Positions 7,779 through 16,065 of a stretch of DNA of 64,000 bases are shown in pieces. The DNA lies in assembly GCA_965116945.1 (NCBI GenBank), contig OZ220734.1, positions 1,116,001 to 1,180,000 of the forward strand, read 5' to 3'. The stretch comes from Plut-88900 sp965116945. Its GTDB lineage: Bacteria > Chloroflexota > Dehalococcoidia > Plut-88900. Each line of letters opens with the position of its first letter. Position 1 is the stretch's first letter. A program made the translations under genes and the position numbers. The notes under the pieces were generated by a model that saw only the letters and a list, made by a program, of their open reading frames with translations, was not told the origin of the DNA and did no database searches.

Positions 7779-9029
7779 TTAGTCCATAAAGCGCCAGTCA
7801 AAGGGGGCCTGGGAAATGATCTCGGGGCCGCCGGGCTTGATGAGGAGCTGCTCTTCCAGCTTTACCTGCTCGGTTCCACCTTCCCTGCCAAAGCTGGCTT
7901 CCATGCAGATGACCATGTTTTCCTTGATCTCACCGTCGTAGTTTTCAGGCTCGTCGGAGCGGGGGTCCTTGAAATAGATGGCAGGCCATTCATCGGACAT
8001 GCCGGCGCCGTGTGCCATAAGGGGATAACGGTTGCGGTTGTACTCGGGTGGGATGGTCGGAGCCTTCTCCGCAACCTCGGCGAAGGAGGTTCCGATGGTG
8101 AAATAGGGAATGGTGGAGTAGATGTAGTCATAGGCCCGCTTATAGGCGTCCATCTGCTCCTCGTTCGGGTTGCCGTCCCCGCAGAGATAGGTCCGAGAAA
8201 TGTCTGCGAAGTACCCCATGGGCCCGGCCATGTCCGTGTCTATGGCAACCAGGTTGCCTGGCAGGACTAGCCGGTCGGAAGCATCCCTCTTAATCCAGGG
8301 ATTCGTGTTTCCGCCAGCCGTCAATAGCTTGCCGTCGATCCGTTCGCCACCTTTGGACAAATTGTAACCCTGTAGGACCGAGAACAGGTCGTTTTCAGTG
8401 ACACCGGGCTTGATGGCTTCCTGGACCTTGGCTAGACCCACGTCCCCCACCGCGCAGGCCTGGCGTAACAGGGTGATTTCGTCCGGGGTCTTTATTGACC
8501 TGGCGAGAGAAAGGGGCTCCAGGGCGTCAACCAGCGTGAATCCCCGGTCCAGGAGTGCATTTATGGTGAAGGCATCGAGCCTGTCAATGGCCAGGCGGTT
8601 GGAGGAGATCCCGAGAGATTTCAGGGTGTCCTTCAATGCCTGTGCCCATCGCATCGTATTGTCCCGGGTGTAGTCACCGGACAGCCAGAACTCCACCCCG
8701 ATGGCGGGCAGCACCTGGGCGGTGTCGGCGAGCTTTTGTGCCTGGAGTTCGTTCGAATCGAAGAATACGGGTTGGCCTTCCTGGGTGATAAGAGCGTGAG
8801 TCCCCTTGAACCTGAGGCCGAATGTCTCGTTCATCCGGGTGCCGATGGCATATCGTATGTTGACGGGGTCGAACAGGAGCATGGCCTCCAGGTCCGCGGC
8901 TGCCATCTCCGACTGCAGTCTGTGGAGCCTGTCCTGACGCAGGCGGCTGACGTCTACCCTCTGCTCAAAGTCGACTACCTGGGTCCCTACTAGGTCTTTC
9001 TGGTGAAGCTGTGTTGCCTGTGGAGCCAA
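7779..9029 (-). CDS. DddP-like M24 family metalloenzyme (copy B)
   Basis: Paralog of the following gene, 416 aa when read from the TTG at 9029, which has an excellent AAAGGAGG six bases upstream. Putative ligands are D264, D266, D276, H340, E377 and E392, with Y335 and D346 in the positions of the DddP substrate Tyr and catalytic Asp. Spacing between ligands is identical to copy A. It heads the minus-strand operon of two M24 and two dehydratase genes, with a TATAAT at 9078-9073 about 43 nt upstream. Longer N-terminal readings lack homology with copy A and were not used. DMSP cleavage is a hypothesis; only the family assignment is secure. Confidence 0.7.
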   Translation of the reverse strand: MAPQATQLHQKDLVGTQVVDFEQRVDVSRLRQDRLHRLQSEMAAADLEAMLLFDPVNIRYAIGTRMNETFGLRFKGTHALITQEGQPVFFDSNELQAQKLADTAQVLPAIGVEFWLSGDYTRDNTMRWAQALKDTLKSLGISSNRLAIDRLDAFTINALLDRGFTLVDALEPLSLARSIKTPDEITLLRQACAVGDVGLAKVQEAIKPGVTENDLFSVLQGYNLSKGGERIDGKLLTAGGNTNPWIKRDASDRLVLPGNLVAIDTDMAGPMGYFADISRTYLCGDGNPNEEQMDAYKRAYDYIYSTIPYFTIGTSFAEVAEKAPTIPPEYNRNRYPLMAHGAGMSDEWPAIYFKDPRSDEPENYDGEIKENMVICMEASFGREGGTEQVKLEEQLLIKPGGPEIISQAPFDWRFMD

Positions 9030-9072
9030 GGTGAGCCTCCTTTGCGATATGGCCGCCGCTGGGAACCGTGCG

Positions 9073-9078
9073 ATTATA
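9073..9078 (-). promoter_or_regulatory. -10 box for the M24/dehydratase operon
   Basis: TATAAT on the minus strand, 43 nt before the TTG start of the first M24 gene, in the divergent intergenic region shared with the nitroreductase gene. No strong -35 is evident. A TATACT at 9093-9098 on the plus strand may serve the nitroreductase. Confidence 0.4.
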
Positions 9079-9149
9079 GCAGAGCGGGGAGTTATACTAG
9101 ATTTAGGGCTCACCCATGGGTGTGCAAGCAAACCATTGGAGGTAAGGAC

Positions 9150-9812
9150 TTGGATATCGACATCGCGGCGGTGGACAAACTCTTGACAACTACAAGGACC
9201 GTGCGAAAGAGGTTGGACTTCGATAAAGAAGTTGAACCCGAAGTATTGGAGAAGTGCATCGAGATCGCGATGCAGGCGCCCACTGGTTCCAACCAGCAGC
9301 ACTGGCATTTCATTGTCGTCACCGACCCTGAGAAGAAGGCGGCAATTGGAGATGCCTACAAGAGGGGCTATTACCCGTACCGGGCCATGAGAGACCAGGA
9401 CCCGCCCCCCTACGCTTCGGACGACCTGCGGACCCAGCGTGCAGGCCTGATAAGAGACTCAGCTACATACTTGGCCGAAAACATGCACAAAGCCCCCGCA
9501 CTGGTCATTGCCTGCTGCGATGGCCGGGTGGAGAACGAAGGCGTGACGGCACAGGCCAGCATGTACGGTTCTATCTTGCCTGCAGCATGGTCCCTTATGC
9601 TTGCTCTTAGGTCACGTGGCCTTGGTGCAGCGTGGACCACCCTGCACCTTCCCAACGAAAAGGAAGTGGCAGACCTCCTCGGCATCCCTGACAACGTAAC
9701 ACAGGCCGTTCTTTTGCCCGTTGCCTATTACACCGGGGAAAGCTTTCGCCCTGCCCAGCGGCTTCCGGCCCGGCAGATGATTTATTGGAACGCTTGGAAT
9801 GCTACCCGGTAG
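9150..9812 (+). CDS. Nitroreductase family protein
   Basis: FMN-dependent oxidoreductase of the nitroreductase fold, 220 aa, expected to reduce nitro-, quinone- or enone-type compounds with NAD(P)H. It has the N-terminal RTVRKRLDF flavin-phosphate region, APTGSNQQHW, and the C-terminal GLGAAWTTLHLP block. The TTG start is chosen because GGAGGT lies six bases before it and it gives a normal N-terminus. It is divergent from the M24 operon. The true substrate cannot be read from the sequence. Confidence 0.85.
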   Translation: MDIDIAAVDKLLTTTRTVRKRLDFDKEVEPEVLEKCIEIAMQAPTGSNQQHWHFIVVTDPEKKAAIGDAYKRGYYPYRAMRDQDPPPYASDDLRTQRAGLIRDSATYLAENMHKAPALVIACCDGRVENEGVTAQASMYGSILPAAWSLMLALRSRGLGAAWTTLHLPNEKEVADLLGIPDNVTQAVLLPVAYYTGESFRPAQRLPARQMIYWNAWNATR

Positions 9813-9930
9813 ACCCTGACAGCACAGCCGGGAGTAAAGGCCTGACTGGAACTCGATAAGTCCACCTCAAAAGGCCGTGATGTTCTACGTCTCGGCCCGG
9901 GGCCCACTAGAGAATAGGAGGTATGGAGAC

Positions 9931-10674
9931 ATGGCGGAATTTTTTGGCACCCTCGAAAGAATTGCAGCCGATCTGTATCCTTGGCGCTGGCCGATCCTGG
10001 CCGCAATCCTCGTGATAGGCGCCGCCGTAACTTACTACGCCTACAGACGCGAGATCCATTTGGCGCTGTGGAGACGCAGAAAGCTCACTGCAATCATCGC
10101 CACGCCCTTCCTGATAGTCTTCGGGTTCCTCGCCTGGGGCCTCGGCTCCCCGCTCTTCATCGACGAAAAGGTGGAGGAGGAGTTTCCGTTTGCCTACACG
10201 GCCGTCGTGCCTGAGGGCATGGAGATGGAGGACATCGAGATGACTATGGCCGTCGTTGCAGCAATGGATGACGAGCCAATGATGGAAGCCATGCCCGAGT
10301 TGATGATGGAGGAAGAAGCCGGCAAGGCCATCAAGCTGAAGGAAGGCAACTTCCGCGACGCCGACAGCTTCCACAGGGGCAGTGGCCAGGCCATCATCTT
10401 TCAAGCCCCGGACGGGTCTCACCTGCTCAGACTGGAGAACCTGGATGTCACCAATGGTCCCAGGCTCCACGTTCTCTTGGCGGTCCACGAAGACCCGATG
10501 GAAGTCAGCGAGATCAAGGACAACGGCTACCACGACCTTGGCAGGCTGAAAGGCAACATCGGCAACCAGAACTACGAGATACCCGCGGACGTGAACGTAG
10601 ATGCCCAAATGAGCGTAATCATCTACTGCAAACCCTTCTCCGTGATATTCAGCGTTGCGCCCCTCATGAACTGA
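9931..10674 (+). CDS. DM13-domain membrane protein with Met-rich linker
   Basis: A 247-aa protein with two predicted membrane segments (about residues 20-38 and 52-72), a methionine- and acid-rich linker (ten Met between residues 97 and 126), then a DM13 domain (about 136-247). The domain ends with VIIYCKPFSVIFSVAPL, carrying the conserved DM13 cysteine at C233. DM13 domains are proposed to bind redox or metal groups at the cell surface. The start at 9931 is supported by AGGAGGT upstream. Copper or iron binding by the Met-rich linker is inference. The domain should face outward. Confidence 0.8.
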   Translation: MAEFFGTLERIAADLYPWRWPILAAILVIGAAVTYYAYRREIHLALWRRRKLTAIIATPFLIVFGFLAWGLGSPLFIDEKVEEEFPFAYTAVVPEGMEMEDIEMTMAVVAAMDDEPMMEAMPELMMEEEAGKAIKLKEGNFRDADSFHRGSGQAIIFQAPDGSHLLRLENLDVTNGPRLHVLLAVHEDPMEVSEIKDNGYHDLGRLKGNIGNQNYEIPADVNVDAQMSVIIYCKPFSVIFSVAPLMN

Positions 10675-10773
10675 CCTGGGCCCTAAACCGCATGGCGGGC
10701 TCATTCTTGTGAAAATCAAGTCTGGCAACTTAGCGCTTGGCACTAATAGCGCCGTATGCTATTATAGCGGCAA

Positions 10774-11055
10774 GTGATTAAGAGCTTTCGGGACAGGACA
10801 ACCGAGGCCATAGCCGACCGTCGGCGCGTCAGGAAGTTTCCATTGGATATCCAGCGCCGGGCCCAACGAAAGCTGACGATGCTGAACAACTCAGCCAACT
10901 TGAATGACTTGAGGGTCCCTCCCGGAAACAGATTGGAAGTGCTGGTCGGTGATAGGTCTGGACAGCACAGCATTCGCATCAATGAAAGGTGGCGCATCTG
11001 CTTCGTCTGGAGAGGTGATAACGCCCACGACGTCGAAATAGTCGACTATCACTGA
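10774..11055 (+). CDS. higB: HigB-type toxin
   Basis: A 93-aa RelE/HigB family protein that would cleave ribosome-bound mRNA. Typical family features are the N-terminal MIKSFRDRTTE (HigB proteins often begin IKSF), LNDLRVPPGNRLE in the middle and SIRINERWRICF near the C-terminus. The start is GTG. A TATTAT-type hexamer about 8 nt before it and the lack of a clear Shine-Dalgarno suggest a near-leaderless mRNA. The antitoxin gene follows 26 bp downstream, so the order is toxin first, as usual for higBA. Confidence 0.9.
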   Translation: MIKSFRDRTTEAIADRRRVRKFPLDIQRRAQRKLTMLNNSANLNDLRVPPGNRLEVLVGDRSGQHSIRINERWRICFVWRGDNAHDVEIVDYH

Positions 11056-11081
11056 GTGAAGGGACCGCTGAGGAGGACACT

Positions 11082-11435
11082 TTGACTACGTACACCGAAA
11101 TGACATTGGAAAGCAAACTGCCCCCGGTTCACCCCGGCGAAATCCTGAATGAAGAGTTCCTGTCGCCGATGAACATCAGCCAGTACCATCTGGCAAAGAG
11201 CATCGGCGTAGACCCGAGGCGCATCCACGCCATCGTTCACGGTGAGCGCTCCATAACCGCCGAGACGGCCCTCCTCCTATCCCGCTTCTTCGGAAACTCG
11301 AGGGAGTTCTGGATGGGCCTACAAACTCAGTACGACCTGGATATGGCGGAAAACCGCCTGGGCCCCAGGCTCGCTTCCATAGCTGAACACTCATCCCCTT
11401 ATCAGACTGGACAAGGCCCCGAGACTGGCCAATAA
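11082..11435 (+). CDS. higA: HigA-type antitoxin (XRE family)
   Basis: A 117-aa helix-turn-helix protein of the HigA/VapI class that neutralises HigB and represses the operon. VHPGEILNEEFL, the HTH around residues 31-65 (QYHLAKSIGVDP, IHAIVHGERSIT) and SREFWMGLQTQYDLDMA are characteristic. The TTG start has AGGAGG five bases upstream; the ATG at 11100 is the alternative. The pair sits just upstream of a tRNA-Arg gene. Confidence 0.9.
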   Translation: MTTYTEMTLESKLPPVHPGEILNEEFLSPMNISQYHLAKSIGVDPRRIHAIVHGERSITAETALLLSRFFGNSREFWMGLQTQYDLDMAENRLGPRLASIAEHSSPYQTGQGPETGQ

Positions 11436-11474
11436 GACCCCCAATCAGCATTTTGGATTTATAATCCCCTCCGG

Positions 11475-11550
11475 GCCCCTGTAGCTCAGAGGATAGAGCA
11501 GCGGTTTCCTAAACCGCGTGTCGGGTGTTCGAGTCACCCCAGGGGCACCA
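11475..11550 (+). tRNA. tRNA-Arg (CCT)
   Basis: Complete cloverleaf: acceptor GCCCCTG/CAGGGGC, D stem GCTC/GAGC, anticodon stem GCGGT/ACCGC with loop TTCCTAA (anticodon CCT), T stem GGGTG/CACCC with loop TTCGAGT. The 3' CCA is encoded. It reads AGG codons. Confidence 0.97.
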
Positions 11551-11656
11551 GCCCAAAACCCCCATGCCTCTTGTTTTGCCTGGCACACCCTTACTTTTGC
11601 GGTGATATCATGTCTGCGGCGATTGGATTCCGATGTTGCCTTAAGGAGGCCTCAAA

Positions 11657-12790
11657 ATGAAGTTCGTGGACATAGACGGACACATCCTCGAACCCCCAGA
11701 CCTTTGGGTAGAGAACCTGGAACCCGAGTACCGGGACCGGGCCATGCAGTTCAAGAAGGATGAACAGGGCCTCGATTACTGGGTAATTGACGGGCAGGTA
11801 CATGGCAAGCTTGTCAAGTCCACCTCAGCAAACCTTGCAACAATCGGGAAAAGCGCCGAATGGCGCAAAGAGCACATCTTCGAAAAGCACGATGTGAGCT
11901 ATGACGATGGCCGTGCCATGGCCCCCGGCGCCTGTGATCCTGCCGAACGGGTGAAGCTAATGGACAAAGAGGGCATAGACGTGTCCATCCTGTTCCCGTC
12001 CCTGGGTCTTTCGTGGATGGCTACTACTAAGGACCCTGGGCTTTCCGCAGCCTACTGCCGCGTCTACAACAACTGGATCAGGGACTTCTGCAGCGCCCAG
12101 CCCGGCAGGCTGTACCCCAGCGTACTGCTCCCTTGGACGGATGTTGGAGAATCGGTGAAGGAGCTCAAGCGTACATCTGGCTGGGGCCCTCGTGCTGTGA
12201 TGGTACCGTCCTCGCCACCAAAAGATCAGGCATACGGAAAGAGATATTGGGACCCGCTCTGGTCCGAGTTCCAGGAACAGGGTGTCCCACTGAGCCTTCA
12301 TCCGGCTTCCGGAGGCACAGGCGTGTCGGGAATTCTGTATCCGGAGTTCGCCATGCCGAGCTGGTGGACATTTTCTACCAACGGACTGGACGTCATCCTG
12401 GGATTCACCAGTTTCTTCCAGGAGTCGGCCTTTGACCGGTTTCCGGCAATGAAGGTGTTGGTGCTGGAGTCGGGGTGTGGTTGGATGCCCTGGATGCTAA
12501 ACAGGATGGATGAGAGGTTCGAGGTGCTGGGATTCACTACACCAATGAAGGAGAAGCCCAGCTTTTATTTCCACCGGCAGGGCTGGATAGACATGGACCC
12601 CGACGATGAGATCGGCGCAATTACCATTGGCCTCTTGGGCGCGGACAAGGTCATGTGGGCTTATGACTATCCCCACTCTGACTCCCCGATCGACCCGGTT
12701 GTCAATTTGAAGAAGACCCTGTCGTCGCTACCGGAAGAAGACCAGGCAAGAGTGGCAGGACAAAACGCCATTGGACTCTACGGGCTGTAG
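11657..12790 (+). CDS. Amidohydrolase-2 family metal-dependent hydrolase (copy 1)
   Basis: A 377-aa TIM-barrel hydrolase or decarboxylase of the PF04909 type. It begins with the metal motif DIDGHILEP (D5, D7, H9) and later has the barrel histidine SLHPASGG and the C-terminal DYPHSDSPID signature with its metal Asp. GGAGG precedes the ATG by eight bases. Homologs are at 31879 and 51085. The family includes ACMSD-type decarboxylases and ring-cleavage-product hydrolases, so a role in degrading aromatic or heterocyclic acids is plausible. This copy is the most divergent of the three. Confidence 0.8.
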   Translation: MKFVDIDGHILEPPDLWVENLEPEYRDRAMQFKKDEQGLDYWVIDGQVHGKLVKSTSANLATIGKSAEWRKEHIFEKHDVSYDDGRAMAPGACDPAERVKLMDKEGIDVSILFPSLGLSWMATTKDPGLSAAYCRVYNNWIRDFCSAQPGRLYPSVLLPWTDVGESVKELKRTSGWGPRAVMVPSSPPKDQAYGKRYWDPLWSEFQEQGVPLSLHPASGGTGVSGILYPEFAMPSWWTFSTNGLDVILGFTSFFQESAFDRFPAMKVLVLESGCGWMPWMLNRMDERFEVLGFTTPMKEKPSFYFHRQGWIDMDPDDEIGAITIGLLGADKVMWAYDYPHSDSPIDPVVNLKKTLSSLPEEDQARVAGQNAIGLYGL

Positions 12791-12805
12791 TTATAAGGCC
12801 CGACT

Positions 12806-13792
12806 CTAGTAAAGGTGGCAGGCCACCGAGTGCCCCTCTGATGTTGGCTTCAGTGCCGGCGTTTCCTCCCGACACACATCCATCGCGAATGGGCAACGTG
12901 GGTGGAAAGAGCAGCCTGCGGGAGGGTCTATAGGGCTGGGCACGTCTCCAGTCAGGACTATGCGTTCCCGGGAAGCCTCAATCACGGGATCGGGGATTGG
13001 AACTGCCGACAGGAGTGCCCGGGTGTAGGGATGTTTCGGGTCCTGGTACAGTTCGTCCCGATCTGTGATCTCTACTATCTTCCCCAGGTACATCACCGCA
13101 ACCCTGTCCGAAATGTGCCTTACTACAGATAGGTCGTGGGCGATGAAAAGGTATGTCAGGTCAAAGCGTTCTTGCAGGGAGCTTAGAAGATTGATGACCT
13201 GTGCCTGGATGGATACGTCCAGTGCAGATACGGGTTCATCGCACACTATGAAGGTAGGGTTCACTGCCAGCGCCCGAGCTATGCCTATCCTCTGTCTTTG
13301 CCCACCGCTGAACTCGTTGGGGTAACGGTCCATCATGCTGGGATTAAGCCCGACCACCTCAAAAAGCTCGGCTACCCGTCGTTTTCTCTCCTCTTTGTTG
13401 CCCTGCTTGTGGATGATCAACGGTTCTTCGACAATCGAGCCCACGGTCATCCGCGGGTTCAACGAGCCGTAGGGGTCCTGGAAGATAACTTGTAACTCCC
13501 TGCGTAGAGGCCGCATCTCTTTAGCTGAAAGCTGCGTTAGGTCCTGGCCCCGGAAGCGCACCTGTCCTCCCGTTGGCTTGAGCAGTTGTAGTATGCAGCG
13601 CCCAAGGGTGGTCTTGCCGCTCCCGCTCTCCCCCACCAGCCCGAGGGTTTCCCCCCGCATAATCTGGAATGACACCCCATCCACCGCCTTTATATCCCCC
13701 ACCCGAGACTGGAATATCACCCCTTTGCTGACGGGGAAGTGCATCTGTAAATCACGCACTTCCATAAGTAGGTTGGGGTTGTGGGTGGTCAT
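12806..13792 (-). CDS. Oligopeptide/dipeptide ABC transporter ATPase (OppF/DppF type)
   Basis: A 328-aa ATPase for peptide or related solute import. Walker A is GESGSGKTT, the ABC signature is LSGGQ-like (FSGGQRQRIGIARAL) and Walker B is FIVCDEP. The C-terminal Opp/Dpp extension with GCSFHPRCPFAMDVC is present. It overlaps the upstream OppD-type gene by four bases (ATGA), so the two subunits are coupled. No permease or binding-protein gene of the Opp type lies nearby. Confidence 0.9.
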   Translation of the reverse strand: MTTHNPNLLMEVRDLQMHFPVSKGVIFQSRVGDIKAVDGVSFQIMRGETLGLVGESGSGKTTLGRCILQLLKPTGGQVRFRGQDLTQLSAKEMRPLRRELQVIFQDPYGSLNPRMTVGSIVEEPLIIHKQGNKEERKRRVAELFEVVGLNPSMMDRYPNEFSGGQRQRIGIARALAVNPTFIVCDEPVSALDVSIQAQVINLLSSLQERFDLTYLFIAHDLSVVRHISDRVAVMYLGKIVEITDRDELYQDPKHPYTRALLSAVPIPDPVIEASRERIVLTGDVPSPIDPPAGCSFHPRCPFAMDVCREETPALKPTSEGHSVACHLY

Positions 13793-14784
13793 TCCACGGG
13801 CTCCGGTGCTCGGGCGGTCACATCAACTAGGCAGGCTGCCGAGTGGCCCGGGCCTTTTACCTGTAGGGCTGGATCTGAGTTTGCGCAGGCATCGATGGCG
13901 TACGAGCATCGAGGATGGAAGGAGCAGCCCGCCGGGCGATGTGCAAGGTCAGGGGGAGCGCCTTCGATTGGAACGAGTTGTTCACGGATGTTCTCATCCA
14001 ACCGAGGCACCGAGGCCAGGAGCCCGAGGGTATAGGGATGTCTAGGTGTACCATAAACCTTCCGCGCTGAGGAGCTTTCGACGATCCTTCCGGCGTACAT
14101 CACGTTAACGGTGTCCGCATACCGGGCCACTACCCCTAGGTTGTGAGTGATGATTACTACAGCGGTTCCGCGCTCCTTGGATAAGCGGCTTATGAGGTCA
14201 AGGAGCTGCGCCTGTATGGTGACGTCGACGGCTGTAGTAGGTTCGTCCGCGAGCAGCACCTTTGGCTCGCAACTGAGGGCCATGGCGACCATGACGCGTT
14301 GCCTCATGCCTCCGCTCATCCGGTGAGGATAGTCGTCAAGCCGACGTCCTGGGTCCGGTATACCAACCTCTTCAAGCAGTTCACCGGCTCGGGTGCGGGC
14401 GGCGCCCTTCGAAAGGTCCAGGTGCATCTCTAAAGCCTCGGTGAGTTGTCTCCCAATAGTCAGCACGGGGTTGAGGGAGGACATAGGCTCCTGGAAAACC
14501 ATGGCGATATCCTTGCCCCGGCGTCGCCTCATCCGGTCATTGCTCAGCTTTAGCAAATCTTCACCTTCCAGCAGCACCTCGCCTTCCACGATCCTGCCAG
14601 GTGGATCGGGGACAAGACGCATTAATGACAGCGCGCTGACGGTCTTTCCACACCCACTCTCTCCAACCAGACCCATGGTTTCCCCTGCCTCCAGGCTATA
14701 GGAGATCCCGTCTACGGCCTTGACCACACCATCCTCGGTGTAGAAATAGGTTCTTAGGTTCTTGACTTGCAGAAGGGGTGGCAT
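13789..14784 (-). CDS. Oligopeptide/dipeptide ABC transporter ATPase (OppD/DppD type)
   Basis: A 331-aa partner ATPase with Walker A GESGCGKT, signature MSGGMRQRVMVAMAL, Walker B VLLADEPTTAVD and the C-terminal GCSFHPRCSYAIDAC segment. Opp/Dpp importers usually use a D-F heterodimer together with two permeases and a lipoprotein; here only the ATPase pair is present. It may serve permeases encoded elsewhere. It starts after a 100-bp gap from the alpha/beta hydrolase gene on the same strand. Confidence 0.9.
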   Translation of the reverse strand: MPPLLQVKNLRTYFYTEDGVVKAVDGISYSLEAGETMGLVGESGCGKTVSALSLMRLVPDPPGRIVEGEVLLEGEDLLKLSNDRMRRRRGKDIAMVFQEPMSSLNPVLTIGRQLTEALEMHLDLSKGAARTRAGELLEEVGIPDPGRRLDDYPHRMSGGMRQRVMVAMALSCEPKVLLADEPTTAVDVTIQAQLLDLISRLSKERGTAVVIITHNLGVVARYADTVNVMYAGRIVESSSARKVYGTPRHPYTLGLLASVPRLDENIREQLVPIEGAPPDLAHRPAGCSFHPRCSYAIDACANSDPALQVKGPGHSAACLVDVTARAPEPVE

Positions 14785-14887
14785 GACTTGGTACGTAAGC
14801 CTCGGGAGCCGGATAGCCTATAGCAAGTTTACCAGCGAATAGGGTGGGAACGGCAATAAGGTGCCTTCACTGGTTTCCTGCCGGTGG

Positions 14888-16054
14888 TCACTTGACGACC
14901 GAAAGCAAGAAGTTCTTGATCTCCCGCTCGTATCGTTCCGAGTCCACGTTCCAGGAGCCACCGTGGGGCGTATCCCGGTAAGTGCTGTAGGTGACGATGT
15001 CCGGCCGCAGACCCGCCAGCTTGTTGCTCGTCTCTATGGGCACCTGCCGGTCATCCTCCCCATGTATGAGCAATATCGGCTTATCCAACCTGTCTGTATC
15101 CTTCAGGTAGTCCATTGCCGCCCAGTCTACCCCGAATCGCAGAGAAGTAATCCATTTCATTGGGGCGGTGACAAAGCCCGGCAGATGCAGCCTTCGTGCG
15201 CCATAGTCCACCGTCGCTTTGAAGTCCAGTACCGGTGAGTCCAGCACCACCCCCGACACCTCATCGGCCAGCGCTGACTCATAAAGGAACTTCATGATAA
15301 CCCCGCCACCCATGCTGATGCCGATTAGTACCACCTTCTTGGCCCCGAGCTGGGCAATTGTGTGTTCCACCGCAGCATCCAGGTCCTCCCATTCGGTAGC
15401 ACCGAACTGGTGGATACCCGTCGGGTCCCGAGGCTGACCCTCATCATTGCGATACGTGATGAACAGAGACGGGAGCCCGAGATCGTGCAGGATGGGCACA
15501 AGAGCCAGCCCATCTTCCGGGCCCCCGAGATGACCATGTACGAAAATGACCCACGTATCACCCTCTCCTTCAAACAGCCAGGCGTCCTGGGTGCCCAGTG
15601 GCGTCTCGTATTTCACATCTTCGTATTCGATTCCAAAGGCCAGGAAGGGGTCCTGCGGATAGATGTACCCTGACACCAGGGCCGAGTCGGAATTCGGAGA
15701 GTGCCCCTCGGCCAACGTGAATCGCCGCACCACGAAATCCCCGCCCTCCTCCACAATCTCCCCAATCATCCCGCTTCCACTCTCCCACTCGAGTCCCCAC
15801 CTGCCCTGCAATCTCCACCTGCCCTCCCCCGGGCCATCTTCCAGCCTGACGAGCCCTTCTTCTACCATGGATGCCGTTAGGTTGTGTTTGAAAGGTTCAT
15901 GCCTCACCTTCAGCGCCCGGTGGTTCAGCACCCCCGAGTAATACCAGGCCGTGGCGAATACTGCGGCCAATATGAAGGCCAGGACCGAGATGAGGATTAT
16001 CAGCATCCGCTTGCGGCTTATTCGCCGACGCATGAGAGACAGCAGGTTAGACAA
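14888..16054 (-). CDS. Membrane-anchored alpha/beta hydrolase
   Basis: A 388-aa protein with an N-terminal membrane anchor (about residues 17-40), an extracytoplasmic beta-rich region, then an alpha/beta-hydrolase domain. The nucleophile elbow is GISMGGG, the acid is in LIHGEDDRQVP and the histidine in TPHGGSW. Positive residues before the anchor suggest the catalytic domain is outside the membrane. The closest general class is the alpha/beta hydrolase group annotated as lipase or dienelactone-hydrolase-like. A decayed partial copy lies directly upstream. The substrate is unknown. Confidence 0.8.
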   Translation of the reverse strand: MSNLLSLMRRRISRKRMLIILISVLAFILAAVFATAWYYSGVLNHRALKVRHEPFKHNLTASMVEEGLVRLEDGPGEGRWRLQGRWGLEWESGSGMIGEIVEEGGDFVVRRFTLAEGHSPNSDSALVSGYIYPQDPFLAFGIEYEDVKYETPLGTQDAWLFEGEGDTWVIFVHGHLGGPEDGLALVPILHDLGLPSLFITYRNDEGQPRDPTGIHQFGATEWEDLDAAVEHTIAQLGAKKVVLIGISMGGGVIMKFLYESALADEVSGVVLDSPVLDFKATVDYGARRLHLPGFVTAPMKWITSLRFGVDWAAMDYLKDTDRLDKPILLIHGEDDRQVPIETSNKLAGLRPDIVTYSTYRDTPHGGSWNVDSERYEREIKNFLLSVVK

Positions 16055-16065
16055 TTGTCACTGCC

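Noticed and set aside
6485..9029. Calling the M24 pair ectoine hydrolase (DoeA/EutD)
   Set aside because: The N-terminal pattern NYLTGYDGWSFY that I associate with DoeA is not present, whereas active-site spacing and the HGxGxxDEWP block fit DddP. It is kept only as an alternative.
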